The notes under the pieces: generated by a model
What the model was told of the DNA's origin: nothing
The model's database searches: none
Seen by the model: only the letters and a program-made list of their open reading frames with translations
In this document: piece after piece, positions 1 to 8,657 of the stretch
How the letters are laid out: the number at the start of each line of letters is the position of its first letter
Position numbering within the stretch: position 1 is the first letter of the stretch
Made by a program: the position numbers and the translations under genes
DNA from: Janthinobacterium silvisoli
Lineage (GTDB): Bacteria > Pseudomonadota > Gammaproteobacteria > Burkholderiales > Burkholderiaceae_D
Reading direction: 5' to 3'
Length of the DNA: 64,000 nucleotides
Assembly: GCF_014200725.1 (NCBI RefSeq)
Contig: NZ_JACHCL010000001.1
Location: forward strand, 1,302,001-1,366,000

Positions 1-1
1 C

Positions 2-286
2 TTCATGGCCAGGGTCGGCACGGAAAGCGCCGGCACCGCCGCCATCGCAGACTACACGCCCTTCCTGGAACACGTAGGCGCACTGTACGCAGGCCTGGGC
101 GCGGCAGCGGATGCCGATGCGGTGGACACGGTGGTGGCATCGATCTACCAGGCGGCGACCGATGGCACCAAGCAACTGCGCTACACGCCGACCCGCGATA
201 TCGCCGCCCTGCTCGATGCGCGCCGCAGCTCGTCGGAACAAGAATATCGTGCTTTAACTACCGGCTTGTTCTCGCTGCCAGCGTAA
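2..286 (+). CDS. Short-chain dehydrogenase/reductase, C-terminal fragment
   Basis: Only the last ~94 codons are present; the frame is open to the left edge, so the gene starts outside the window. The tail, with a conserved LRY element followed by a helix of the type seen at the end of classical SDR enzymes, closely parallels the end of the complete SDR at 42410-43255 (LRYL, then an RR...SEE helix). The NAD(P)-binding and catalytic parts are not visible, so substrate and cofactor cannot be judged. The first in-window ATG at position 5 is probably internal. Confidence 0.6.
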   Translation, partial: FMARVGTESAGTAAIADYTPFLEHVGALYAGLGAAADADAVDTVVASIYQAATDGTKQLRYTPTRDIAALLDARRSSSEQEYRALTTGLFSLPA

Positions 287-300
287 GACTGAAACTGCCA

Positions 301-651
301 TCAACCCCGGTACAGGGGATTGCTGGCAACGTAGACGCGAACGGGCACGGCCGTGAAGTCAGCCGGGGCGATCTTCGACAGGTCGAAGCGGACCTCTTCG
401 GGAAAGGTGTCGAAATGCCAGGTGAACATTTTGCCACCGGCCTTGAATTGCACGGTTTCGCCATTGCTGACGCTGACAAAGGTGGTGTCTGCCGTGATAT
501 TGATCACGCGGTCGGCGGCGCCCGTGGTCACTGACGTACCGTAATCGGCGGCGGCGCCGGCCCAGCCTGCCGCCTGGGCGCCAGAGATTTGAGTGGCGGC
601 GGCAAAGCCGGTAATTGCCAGAACGATAGCGGCGCGTTTCAAATTCAACAT
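301..651 (-). CDS. CzcE-family periplasmic metal-binding protein
   Basis: A 116-residue exported protein. Residues 1-27 form a Sec signal peptide ending in AQA. The mature part matches the CzcE family in the pairing of a 'vsvsnGETVQFK' strand with a 'FTWHFDT' strand and the following acidic segment. Characterised CzcE binds copper in the periplasm as part of heavy-metal resistance; that this copy binds copper is inference. An AGGAGCAGGA purine run directly precedes the ATG. It is divergent from the catalase-like gene at 885 and has its own array of 11-bp PhoB-type repeats (741-777), which suggests control by an OmpR/PhoB-family regulator rather than by a dedicated metal sensor. No czc or cop genes are adjacent. 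Confidence 0.75.
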   Translation of the reverse strand: MLNLKRAAIVLAITGFAAATQISGAQAAGWAGAAADYGTSVTTGAADRVINITADTTFVSVSNGETVQFKAGGKMFTWHFDTFPEEVRFDLSKIAPADFTAVPVRVYVASNPLYRG

Positions 652-740
652 GATCCTGCTCCTGATGGTTGGTTGGTTGGTGTATCGATATCCTTGTCGA
701 GATCCTTGTCTCGATGGAAGCCAGTGTAAGGAGCGCCCGC

Positions 741-777
741 TGACCTGGGCATGACAGGACCATTACAAAAAAATGAC
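741..777 (-). promoter_or_regulatory. PhoB-type tandem 11-bp repeat array upstream of the CzcE-like gene
   Basis: Read on the minus strand, GTCA motifs start at 777, 755 and 744, with a GTAA variant at 766, so four units repeat at exactly 11 bp. This is the geometry of a Pho box (direct repeats of CTGTCAT-N4). A possible -10 (TACACT, minus strand, 728-723) lies 16 nt from the last GTCA, as in classic PhoB-activated promoters. Binding by PhoB itself is inference; another OmpR-family regulator could use the same geometry. Confidence 0.6.
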
Positions 778-809
778 AGGCCAGGCCTCGTCACCCGGAT
801 GACGAAACT

Positions 810-842
810 GTCATTTCTTCGTCATTTCCGCGTCATTTTTCA
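810..842 (+). promoter_or_regulatory. PhoB-type tandem 11-bp repeat array upstream of the catalase-like operon
   Basis: Three GTCA-T-T-T units begin at 810, 821 and 832, again exactly 11 bp apart; the first unit is CTGTCAT. A TACAAT hexamer at 848-853 sits 16 nt after the last GTCA, where the -10 of a PhoB class II promoter is expected, with no recognisable -35. The array points toward the gene at 885 and is separate from the oppositely oriented array at 741-777. Confidence 0.65.
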
Positions 843-884
843 CTGCCTACAATAGGACTTCCATCCCATTGCAGGAAACTCCCC

Positions 885-1955
885 ATGTCCATCCCACCCA
901 CAGGCAGCAAGCCGCTGGGACGCTTGCTGCCGCTCGCCGCCATCGCCGCCACGGGCGCGGCCCTGGTGGCAGCGTATGCCTACGCAGCCGGCTGGCTGAG
1001 TCCAGAGCGTCTCACCCCCGCCAGCATCATCGCCAGCTTTCATGCCGACTTCGGTCAACATCCTGGCTTTCGGCGCAATCATGCGAAAGGCATGTGCGTC
1101 GCCGGTTACTTTGAAGGCAATGGACTGGCTACGCCCTATTCCAGCGCGGCTGTCTTTGAGCAAGTGCGCACACCCGTGGTCGGCCGCTTCGCCGTTCCCG
1201 GTGGCAATCCTGCCGTGGCGGACACGGCTGGCCCCGTGCGCAGCCTGGCGCTGCAATTCACGCAAGCCAACGGCGAACAGTGGCGCACCGGCATGAACAG
1301 CACACCGGTATTCGTGGTCAATACCCCGCAAGGCTTTTATGAAAACCTGCAGGCGTCGCGACCCGTACCCGGCACGGGCAAACCGGACCCGGCACGCCTG
1401 CAAGCCTTTTTTGCGGCCCATCCCGAGTCAAACGCCTTCCGTCTATGGGTGAAGGGCCACCCGCCATCATCCTCATTTGCCAATACCCGTTTCTACAGCA
1501 TCAACGCGTTTGAACTGGTCGATGGCCAGGGCGTACACCATCTTGCACGCTGGTCGGTATTGCCTGAGGCAAACGCCGCCCCGCTGGCGCCGGCAGCGGC
1601 CAGCAATCCGAACGCCCTGCAGGATGCATTGGCCGAACGCCTGCGCGCCGGGCCACTGCGCTGGCATCTGCAATTGCAACTGGCCAAGTCTGGCGACCCC
1701 GGCAACGACGCGACCATCGCCTGGCCGGACGACCGCCAGGTGATCGACGCCGGCGTGCTGACCCTGGAAAGTACCGTCGCCCAGGATGACGGCCCCTGCC
1801 GCGACATCAATTTTGACCCGACCGTGCTGCCGCGCGGCATACAGGTGTCGAACGACCCGCTGCTGGCAGCCCGCTCGGGCGCCTACGCCCGTTCCTATAA
1901 TCTGCGCACGCGCGAACAGGCGGCGCTGCACACCGCACCAGGAGCATCACGATGA
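885..1955 (+). CDS. Catalase-like heme peroxidase, membrane-anchored (SrpA type)
   Basis: A 356-residue member of the short catalase-related family. Residues ~12-36 are a signal anchor, so the heme domain should sit in the periplasm. Visible landmarks are the distal histidine in RNHAKG (His66) and the C-terminal proximal segment 'LPRGIQVSNDPLLAARSGAY', where Tyr334 is the expected heme ligand. Family members lack most of the catalase C-terminal domain and act mainly as peroxidases. The stop codon overlaps the start of a cytochrome b561 gene by 4 nt, a common pairing that suggests the cytochrome supplies electrons from the quinone pool. The PhoB-type array at 810-842 implies induction under phosphate limitation or by a related regulator. 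Confidence 0.85.
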   Translation: MSIPPTGSKPLGRLLPLAAIAATGAALVAAYAYAAGWLSPERLTPASIIASFHADFGQHPGFRRNHAKGMCVAGYFEGNGLATPYSSAAVFEQVRTPVVGRFAVPGGNPAVADTAGPVRSLALQFTQANGEQWRTGMNSTPVFVVNTPQGFYENLQASRPVPGTGKPDPARLQAFFAAHPESNAFRLWVKGHPPSSSFANTRFYSINAFELVDGQGVHHLARWSVLPEANAAPLAPAAASNPNALQDALAERLRAGPLRWHLQLQLAKSGDPGNDATIAWPDDRQVIDAGVLTLESTVAQDDGPCRDINFDPTVLPRGIQVSNDPLLAARSGAYARSYNLRTREQAALHTAPGASR

Positions 1956-2500
1956 CTGCACCGCGCTTTTCCCTGGCCTTGCGCCTGTTGCACTGGACCA
2001 TGGCGCCCTTGCTGCTGGCCATGCTGCTGATCGGCACCGGCATGGTGGCCACCGTTTCGCACTGGCATTTGACTTTGCTCAATTTGCACAAACCGCTGGG
2101 TCTTGCCTTGCTGGTGCTGGCCGTGCTGCGCCTGCTGCTGCGCCTGTTCAGCCCCGTGCCCGCGCTACCATCGAGTTTGCCGCCAGCCTTGCGCCTGGCA
2201 GCGCATGGATCACACTGGCTGCTGTACGGTTGCATGCTGGCCATGCCGCTGATCGGCTGGGCCATGCTGTCGGCTGGCAACTTCCCGCTGCCCTTGCTGG
2301 CTGGAACCACGTTGCCGCCGTTGCTACCGCCCAATGTCGCCCACTACGCACTGCTGCGTTCGCTACATACCGTGCTGGGAGAACTGTTCTTCGTGCTGGT
2401 GCTGGGCCATATCATCGCCGGCCTGGCCCATGCGCTACTGCTGCGCGATGGCGTGTTCGACGCCATCAGCCTGCGCCGCCGGCGCCAGCCGGACCACTGA
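1952..2500 (+). CDS. Cytochrome b561 family protein
   Basis: A 182-residue, very hydrophobic protein with four predicted membrane helices (roughly 13-32, 44-62, 85-107 and 140-165). Conserved histidines in the helices (LHWT, NLHKPLG, LHTVLGE, GHI) fit two-heme b561 coordination. It starts within the stop of the catalase-like gene (ATGA overlap), so the two are translationally coupled. The family passes electrons across the inner membrane, here probably to the exported peroxidase; the partner assignment is inferred from gene order. Confidence 0.85.
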   Translation: MTAPRFSLALRLLHWTMAPLLLAMLLIGTGMVATVSHWHLTLLNLHKPLGLALLVLAVLRLLLRLFSPVPALPSSLPPALRLAAHGSHWLLYGCMLAMPLIGWAMLSAGNFPLPLLAGTTLPPLLPPNVAHYALLRSLHTVLGELFFVLVLGHIIAGLAHALLLRDGVFDAISLRRRRQPDH

Positions 2501-2526
2501 ACAGCGCACTTATCAAGAGTAAAACC

Positions 2527-2583
2527 TTTAATTTACATTAATTTGCCTTAATGATAATCTCTTAATGGCTAGAAACCATTAAG
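2527..2583 (+). promoter_or_regulatory. TTAAT direct repeats and an inverted repeat before a small lipoprotein gene
   Basis: TTAAT occurs at 2528, 2538 and 2548 with a 10-bp period. An 8-bp perfect inverted repeat follows (CTTAATGG 2561-2568 and CCATTAAG 2576-2583). The stretch is far more AT-rich than its surroundings. It resembles an operator for an OmpR-family or dimeric regulator, but the 10-bp period does not exactly match the PmrA/QseB CTTAAT pattern. No regulator can be named. Confidence 0.4.
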
Positions 2584-2626
2584 TGCTTTATCTAATCAAT
2601 ATGATTCGTCATGAAAGGCAGCGCGT

Positions 2627-2884
2627 ATGAAAATTTTCTCAGGTTGGCATTGTTTATTGATAGGTATTTCCACGCTGGCGCTGGCCGGCTGCTCCACCCC
2701 CGAACCCAATGTATCAACCGAAGGCGCGCCAAAAATTGCGGCCGTCAAGTGCAAACGCACTTCCGACGCTACGCTCGGCACCCTGATCAAGAAAGATTGC
2801 ACTTCCCCGTCGGATGCAACGACTGTGAACAAAGAGGAATTCCTCAACGCGCTCCAGACACCAGGGTCGATGGGTAACCGCTAA
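2627..2884 (+). CDS. Small putative lipoprotein
   Basis: 85 residues. The N-terminus is a lipoprotein signal with lipobox LAGC (Cys22), followed by a short polar domain with two further cysteines in 'VKCKRTSD' and 'KKDCTSP', which could form a disulfide. An AAAGG run 8 nt before the ATG supports this start over the frame beginning at 2611. No family is recognised. It stands alone between the b561 gene and the convergent TonB receptor, behind the repeat-rich leader at 2527-2583. Confidence 0.65.
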   Translation: MKIFSGWHCLLIGISTLALAGCSTPEPNVSTEGAPKIAAVKCKRTSDATLGTLIKKDCTSPSDATTVNKEEFLNALQTPGSMGNR

Positions 2885-2950
2885 CAACAGCAGGCACACG
2901 CTGCCACACAGGTACCCGAGGGATGTCGAATCCCTCACCTGCCCGCAGGA

Positions 2951-5401
2951 TTACAAATCGAACTGGGCCGACAGCAGCGCGGTCCGTGGTGCAGCGGCGG
3001 TACTGACCGTCAGCAATGTGCTGCTGGACAGCCAATAGCTCTTGTTCAATACGTTCTCTACGCTGACGCGCAAGACCACCGGCGTGCGCAGGATGGTGGT
3101 GCGGTAGCGTGCGCCGATGTCATAGCGCTGCCAGGATGGCATCTCCAGCGTATTGGCCACGTCATATGGTGTGGCCGCCGTGTAGATCGCGCGTGCGTTC
3201 AGACTCAGGCCATTGATTCCCGGCACGTCCCAGTCGGCGCCAAGGTTGAGCGTGTGTTTCGGCACGCCAATCGCGTCATTGCCCTGGTTCACGCCACCGG
3301 CCGCGCGCTGCAGCTTGGCGTCATAAAAGGTGGCGCTGGCCATCAGGCGCAGATCGCGCACGGCCTCGCCAACCACCGACAGTTCCAGGCCACGGTTACG
3401 CTGCTTGCCGTCCATGCTATAGATATTGCTGATCGGGTCGGTAATCGCATTCGGACGGTCGATCTGGAACAGCGATACACCGCTGATGACCTTATAGCGA
3501 TCCATTTTCAGTCCGATTTCATACTGTTTAGACTTGAATGGCGCAAACACTTCACCCACATTAGCCGTGCCCAGCGGCGCCGTCGAACCGCGCGTCAGGC
3601 CGGAAGTAAAATTGCCGTACAAGGACACATCATCCCAGGGGCGCACCACGATGCCAGCGATGGGCGACACCGCGCTTTCGCCATACGAAGTAGTCACCGC
3701 GCCCGCCGCGTTGAAGTTCTGGGCTTGCACTTTCTGCTGGCGCAGGCCGGCCGTCAGCAAGACGCGCTTGTCGGCAAAGGATAGCGTATCGGTCAGGGAC
3801 ATGCTGGTCAGCTGGGTCGCCGAATTCTTGCTCGGTGAGAGACGATTGCCGTTGAGCTGGTAGACCGGCTGTGGCGCGTAAATATTCGAATCGACCGCCG
3901 TGCCGGCCGGCGCTGGCAGATAAAAACTGCCTGCTTCCTGCTCCAGGCGCGAAGCGGAAAAGCTGAGCATGTGTGCCAGGCCTTGCGTATTAAAGCGTGC
4001 ACGGGCGCCAACTTCGCCGGTCTTGCTGCGCGACGCCGCGTCATACCAGGCGCTGCTGACTCTTATATTGCCCTTCTCGTCCATCGCATCCATCCCGCGC
4101 GCAGAAGGAAAATCCTGTTCGCTCGCGCCATAGTGGTAACCGGCAGCAGCGTACAGCATGACTTGCGGCGACAAGTCGTACTCCAGGCGCGAGGCAATCG
4201 TCGAGTCGCGGAGCTTCAGGCCGGCGCCTTCATAAATAGCGCGGTGGCCGGAAGGCGCGGCCGGCAAGCGGGTAATGCCAGGCCGAAAACCAATCTGCGC
4301 GCGGAAATTATCGGTACTCTCGCGTTGCGCGTAGGCATCCACCGACCAGCGCAAATTGGCTGCGCGGTAGTCGAGCGCCAGCGCGGCCATCCCAAATTGC
4401 TGCTGGCCATTGTCGATATTCGTGTCGCCGTTGCGGTACACCCCATTAAAACGCAGCCCCCAGGCATTATCGTCGCCAAAGCGGCGCCCCACGTCGAGCT
4501 GGCCGCCCAGCAGGGATTTGCTTTCGTAGGTGGTCGTCAAACGCGTGACCGGTTCATCCCTGGCGCGTTTGGTGACGATGTTGATATTGCCGCCTATGCT
4601 GCCGTTCGGGCTGATCCCGTACATCAGCGTGCCCGGGCCTTTCAGCACTTCCACGCGCTCCATGAAGGCGGTGGGCATGCGGTTCGACGAAGCCAGTCCA
4701 TACAGGCCATTCAAGCCGACGTCGCCGCTGGTGACATTAAAACCGCGGATCTGAAAATCTTCACTGAAGCCGCCGGTCGAGGTCATGGTGCGCACCGATG
4801 CTTCGTTGACGACCACGTCCGCCAGGGTGCGCGCCTGCTGGTCTTCCAGTATCTGCGCCGTATAGTTGGTGGTGCTGAACGGGGTATCCATCACGTCGGC
4901 AAAGCCCAGCACGCCCAGGCCGCCGCTGCGCGCGATATGGCCACCGGCCAGCAGGTTCTCGCCACGAGCGCCGTTGATCAGCACGCGGCTGGCCGAGGCG
5001 CTTTCATCTTCACTCATGGCGACCACTTCCGGCAGCATGGTGCTTTGCGTGGCGACCGCCTTGCGCAGCGCATAAGCCCCGTCCGCCTGGGGCACGGCTT
5101 CCAGCCCTGTGCCTTGCAGCAAGACGACCAAGCCTTCCTGGGGTGTGTAATCGCCGCGCAAGCCCTGGCTGGTTTTGCCTGCGGTGAGCTTGCCATCGAT
5201 GGCCAGCAAGATGCCGGTGCTGCCGGCAAAACGGTTCAGCGCGCTGTCCAGCGTGCCTGCGGCGATCTCGACATGTCGCCGCGTTTCCGGGTTTGCGCCC
5301 TGGGCAAGGGCCGTGGTGGATGCAGCGGCCAGCGACAGGCCCGCCAGCAGGACGGCCTGGGCGATATGACGGCGGCGGAATGGGAGCGGTTGTTGCAACA
5401 T
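2951..5401 (-). CDS. TonB-dependent siderophore receptor with N-terminal signalling domain
   Basis: 816 residues. A signal peptide (1-34) is followed by a secretin/TonB N-terminal (STN) domain at ~42-115, then the plug (LADVVV...IRGF) and a 22-strand barrel ending in the aromatic C-terminus QFDL. The STN domain marks it as a transducing receptor of the FecA/FpvA class: ligand binding signals through FecR to FecI. It is the third gene after fecI and fecR on the same strand with a 67-nt gap, and no separate Fur box is seen in that gap. The ligand is probably a ferric siderophore; which one cannot be told from sequence. Confidence 0.92.
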   Translation of the reverse strand: MLQQPLPFRRRHIAQAVLLAGLSLAAASTTALAQGANPETRRHVEIAAGTLDSALNRFAGSTGILLAIDGKLTAGKTSQGLRGDYTPQEGLVVLLQGTGLEAVPQADGAYALRKAVATQSTMLPEVVAMSEDESASASRVLINGARGENLLAGGHIARSGGLGVLGFADVMDTPFSTTNYTAQILEDQQARTLADVVVNEASVRTMTSTGGFSEDFQIRGFNVTSGDVGLNGLYGLASSNRMPTAFMERVEVLKGPGTLMYGISPNGSIGGNINIVTKRARDEPVTRLTTTYESKSLLGGQLDVGRRFGDDNAWGLRFNGVYRNGDTNIDNGQQQFGMAALALDYRAANLRWSVDAYAQRESTDNFRAQIGFRPGITRLPAAPSGHRAIYEGAGLKLRDSTIASRLEYDLSPQVMLYAAAGYHYGASEQDFPSARGMDAMDEKGNIRVSSAWYDAASRSKTGEVGARARFNTQGLAHMLSFSASRLEQEAGSFYLPAPAGTAVDSNIYAPQPVYQLNGNRLSPSKNSATQLTSMSLTDTLSFADKRVLLTAGLRQQKVQAQNFNAAGAVTTSYGESAVSPIAGIVVRPWDDVSLYGNFTSGLTRGSTAPLGTANVGEVFAPFKSKQYEIGLKMDRYKVISGVSLFQIDRPNAITDPISNIYSMDGKQRNRGLELSVVGEAVRDLRLMASATFYDAKLQRAAGGVNQGNDAIGVPKHTLNLGADWDVPGINGLSLNARAIYTAATPYDVANTLEMPSWQRYDIGARYRTTILRTPVVLRVSVENVLNKSYWLSSSTLLTVSTAAAPRTALLSAQFDL

Positions 5402-5468
5402 GAACAGTCTATCCTTTCAAATCAAGAGGGTGATATCTACATCCCGAATGAAAAGAAAAAAGATCTAC

Positions 5469-6449
5469 TCATTGTTTACTTTTTTTCGCCTGCACCGTGA
5501 CCCAGTAGCGGGTTGCGTAGCTGATGCGCACCGGCAAGGCTTGTTCCAGGGCAGCCAGTACCTTGTCGGTATCGCCCAGGGGATAGCGTCCCGACACCAC
5601 TTCGTTAGCGACGGCAGGGTCGCAACGGATCACGCCTTTGCGGTAACGCCCAAGTTCCACCAGGAAATCCTGCAAGCGCATTTGTTCCGCTTCCAGCACG
5701 CCGTCTAGCCACGCAGGGTGATCGGACGGCAACTCGCGCACCGCTTCCACCGATGCCGCCGTAAAGCGCAGCTGGCTGCCGGCGGCCAGGCGCAGGGGCG
5801 CATCCGGAGTCAGGCGGGGGCGCACTTCAACGACTCCCTCGTAGACTTCCACCCTGGTATGTTCGCCGCCTTGATACACGGTGAAGCGGGTACCTAGCGC
5901 GCGCGCCGCGCCATGCCTGGTGACCACCACGAAATCGCGATGGCGCATGGCCGGCTCGTGCGCGGTGGTGACGAGAATTTCGCCTTGATGCAAATCAATC
6001 TGCCGCAAGCCGGCGTCAAAATGGACATCGAAGGCGGTAGCTGTATTCATGCTGATGCGGGTGCCATCTTCCAGTACCAGATCGCGGCGTTCGCCGGTGG
6101 TCGTGGCATATTGCGCGGTCATGGTTTGCCACGGCGAACTGCCACGCAAGGTATAGACCGCAGCGCCGCTGCCGCAGGCCAGCAGCAAGCCACGCAAGAC
6201 CGTGCGGCGCTGATTGCGCCGGCTACTTTCGCGCAAGGTCAGCCCTGCCGTTTGTGCCGGTACGCTGCGCAAGCGCTGCTCGATTGTCGCTACCTGCAGC
6301 CAGGCACGCTCATGCTCGGGCGCGGCCTGGCGCCAGTTGCTCAGCGCAAGCTGCTCTTCCGGCGTTACTTCGCCTGACCACATGGTCACCAGCCACGCCA
6401 GGGCCTGTTGACGATGCTCGGCAGAGACCGTGTCGCTCGATGCTTCCAA
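5469..6449 (-). CDS. FecR-type anti-sigma regulator
   Basis: 326 residues. The N-terminal ~60 residues form the cytoplasmic DUF4880-like sigma-binding segment (HRQQALAWLV...PEHERAW). A short hydrophobic stretch near 85-105 is the membrane span, and the periplasmic part contains the FecR domain (GERRDLVLEDGTRISMNT). FecR proteins hold or activate their ECF sigma factor depending on the outer-membrane receptor. The gene follows fecI after 16 nt. The start appears to be TTG; no in-frame ATG lies upstream before a stop. Confidence 0.9.
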   Translation of the reverse strand: MEASSDTVSAEHRQQALAWLVTMWSGEVTPEEQLALSNWRQAAPEHERAWLQVATIEQRLRSVPAQTAGLTLRESSRRNQRRTVLRGLLLACGSGAAVYTLRGSSPWQTMTAQYATTTGERRDLVLEDGTRISMNTATAFDVHFDAGLRQIDLHQGEILVTTAHEPAMRHRDFVVVTRHGAARALGTRFTVYQGGEHTRVEVYEGVVEVRPRLTPDAPLRLAAGSQLRFTAASVEAVRELPSDHPAWLDGVLEAEQMRLQDFLVELGRYRKGVIRCDPAVANEVVSGRYPLGDTDKVLAALEQALPVRISYATRYWVTVQAKKSKQ

Positions 6450-6465
6450 CGCTTAATCCATAACC

Positions 6466-6969
6466 TTAAACCATCACCGCAAAACAAGCCTGCGCGGCCT
6501 GGAACATATATTTGCGTACCGATCCCAGCGACGCACCCATGCGCTCGGCGATGGCTTGATAAGTCAGGCCATCGAATTGCGACAGCAAAAATGCCTCGCG
6601 TGCGCGCTGCGGCAAGCGATCGAGCGCCGCATCGAGCAAACATAAGGTTTGCAGCGCGATGGCGCGTTCCTCCGCCGACGGCATCTGGTCGGCAGAAAAA
6701 TGCAGCAGCGCTTCCAGGTAGGCATATTCCAGGCGCCGCCGGCGCTGCAAGTCCACCACGAGATGTTTCGCAATCCGCGCCAGGTAGGCGCGCGACTGCT
6801 GCTCGTACTCGGGCAGCCGGCCAGTATCGATCACGCGCACATAGGTATCCTGCGCCACGTCGGCCGCATCGAAAGCATTACCCAGCTTGCCGCGCAGCCA
6901 GCCCACCAGCCAGCTATGGTTGTGGCGATACATAGTGCTGATGAAGTCAGGGGCGATGCTGTCAGCCAT
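6466..6969 (-). CDS. FecI-type ECF sigma factor
   Basis: 167 residues with the two ECF regions. Region 2 contains 'DVAQDTYVRVI' near residue 40, and region 4 contains 'YQAIAERMGASLGSVRKYM' near the C-terminus. It should direct transcription of the downstream receptor and iron-uptake genes when FecR is signalled. The 59-nt leader to the Fur palindrome at 7028-7042 indicates iron repression of the whole fecI-fecR-receptor unit. Confidence 0.92.
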   Translation of the reverse strand: MADSIAPDFISTMYRHNHSWLVGWLRGKLGNAFDAADVAQDTYVRVIDTGRLPEYEQQSRAYLARIAKHLVVDLQRRRRLEYAYLEALLHFSADQMPSAEERAIALQTLCLLDAALDRLPQRAREAFLLSQFDGLTYQAIAERMGASLGSVRKYMFQAAQACFAVMV

Positions 6970-7027
6970 TACGATTCCTGGGGTTTAGCCACAAGGTCCT
7001 GGAGCGGGAGCTTGGCCAAATCTTGAT

Positions 7028-7042
7028 TGAGAATAATTCTCA
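7028..7042. promoter_or_regulatory. Fur box upstream of fecI
   Basis: TGAGAAT-A-ATTCTCA is a perfect 7-1-7 inverted repeat, the core Fur recognition geometry, in the AT-rich 333-bp gap between fecI and fic (6970-7302). It lies about 60 nt before the fecI start, compatible with operator occlusion of its promoter. The rest of this gap holds no recognisable gene. Confidence 0.8.
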
Positions 7043-7267
7043 TTATTATATCGAAGTAGGGTGGCATGTGCTACTGGCGCAGTCGATGCAGAGCCTATCT
7101 TTGCCATGAGCGAGCTGTGGCAGCTCAGATGCCAAGCGATGCGTTTTACAAGATGCTCTGCGATAATTTTACAGATACTTCATTGTTCATTTTCAGATAA
7201 TGAATTATGACATCTTGCTCAACCGATTGATCTTAAATGGTTTTTTTTAGAAAATTCAAGATAGTTA

Positions 7268-7296
7268 TTGACACTAGTACCAATAACTTCTAGATT
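7268..7296 (+). promoter_or_regulatory. Predicted promoter of fic, possibly leaderless
   Basis: TTGACA (7268-7273) is separated by 17 nt from TAGATT (7291-7296). The expected transcription start then falls at or next to the ATG at 7303, and there is no purine-rich ribosome site in front of that ATG. A leaderless mRNA is therefore likely if this start is right. Confidence 0.5.
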
Positions 7297-7302
7297 TCCC
7301 CT

Positions 7303-8463
7303 ATGGATAGTCCCAGGTTTGAACACTTCGAGCTCAAGCTATGCAACCCGACATTTGATTCACCGCTAGTCGATGTCATCAACGAACTTGAGCATCTTCG
7401 TCGCCTGCAATTGGGCGGGAGCACGCCTGCGGGCGTTTTCTTTCAGCTCAAACACATCTTCCACATGCTGGAAAGTCTGGGGTCTGCCCGCATCGAGGGC
7501 AATCACACTACGCTGGCCGATCTTGTCGACGCAACAGTACGAGGCGATGACGGGGCCGACAACAGTGACCAGATGCAAGAGATCAGCAACATCGAAAAAG
7601 CGATGCGGTATGTTGAAGAGGCCATCGAGCCTGGTGCGCCACTGACCGAAACGTTCATACGCGATTTGCACAAGATTGCCGTGAGCACCTTACAGCGTGA
7701 GGGCGACAGAACACCGGGAGCGTACCGGGAAGGACCGGTCACAATCGCCATGTCGGCACATCTGCCGCCTGAGGCACTTGCCGTGCCGCAGTACATGAAG
7801 GAGTTGACTGATTTTGTCAACACCGCCTCAGCGCCCAAGTACGACCTGATGAAAGTGGCCCTCACCCATCACCGGTTCGGCTGGATACATCCTTTCTCAA
7901 ACGGAAACGGAAGGGTCGTCCGCCTGCTGACATACGCTCTACTCATCAAGTACGGCTTCAACGTCAAAGATGGACGCGTGCTCAACCCAACCGCAGTCTT
8001 TTGTAACAACCGGGAGCGCTACTACCAGATGCTTGGTAGCGCCGATAGTGGCACAACGCAGGGCATTGAAAACTGGTGTATTTATGTACTTGAAGGAGTA
8101 TTGCTTGAGCTGCAAAAAGTAGATCGGCTGACACAATACGATTACATCGAGCAAAAAATCCTCATACCCGCACTCAATATTTCACGCGCGCGGCAGCTGA
8201 TAACGCTTGCTGAATATCACGTACTGCTGGAAGTGGTTCGGCTGAAAAGTGCAAAGTCGGCAGACCTGAAAAAAGTCATGCCCAACTTGACTGACAACCA
8301 GCGCACCTATCAGATCAAACGACTGGTAGAACTGAAAATGCTGCAAGCAATCTACCCAGGCGCCAGACAGTACGCGATCTGCTTCACCAACAATTACCTG
8401 TTACGCGGCGTCATCAAGGCCCTGACCGAAGAAGGATTCGTCCCCAGCTCCATGGAAAAGTGA
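7303..8463 (+). CDS. Fic family AMPylase-like protein, class II, with C-terminal winged helix
   Basis: 386 residues. The inhibitory helix motif S-A-R-I-E-G (61-66) lies N-terminal to the Fic core, defining class II autoinhibited Fic enzymes. The catalytic motif HPFSNGNGR (196-204) keeps the base histidine and the nucleotide-binding glycines and arginine, but carries Asn where the Mg-binding Asp/Glu usually sits (a substitution that also occurs in other Fic proteins). The C-terminal third (~290-380) looks like a winged-helix domain. Fic enzymes transfer AMP or related groups to protein hydroxyls; the target is unknown. No antitoxin gene is adjacent, consistent with the built-in inhibitory helix. 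Base composition is somewhat lower in GC than mutS next door. Confidence 0.88.
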   Translation: MDSPRFEHFELKLCNPTFDSPLVDVINELEHLRRLQLGGSTPAGVFFQLKHIFHMLESLGSARIEGNHTTLADLVDATVRGDDGADNSDQMQEISNIEKAMRYVEEAIEPGAPLTETFIRDLHKIAVSTLQREGDRTPGAYREGPVTIAMSAHLPPEALAVPQYMKELTDFVNTASAPKYDLMKVALTHHRFGWIHPFSNGNGRVVRLLTYALLIKYGFNVKDGRVLNPTAVFCNNRERYYQMLGSADSGTTQGIENWCIYVLEGVLLELQKVDRLTQYDYIEQKILIPALNISRARQLITLAEYHVLLEVVRLKSAKSADLKKVMPNLTDNQRTYQIKRLVELKMLQAIYPGARQYAICFTNNYLLRGVIKALTEEGFVPSSMEK

Positions 8464-8657
8464 CGACCATGACGCCTATGCTGGTTTGACACCTGCCCCC
8501 ATCGGGCAAACAGCAATAAATCCACCATCTGATCGACTTTGTCGCCGCAAGTGGCAGTCCCAGGCAGCCGCTAATGGTAAAGTATGGCCTGCTGCGCAAT
8601 AGCGCCATCGCACTACCGAATTCCACACAGAACAACGATCAAACTCAAAGACTTACA

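Noticed and set aside
3971..5500. A 509-codon open frame antisense to the TonB siderophore receptor
   Set aside because: It mirrors the receptor's third-position GC; low-complexity composition and no motifs.
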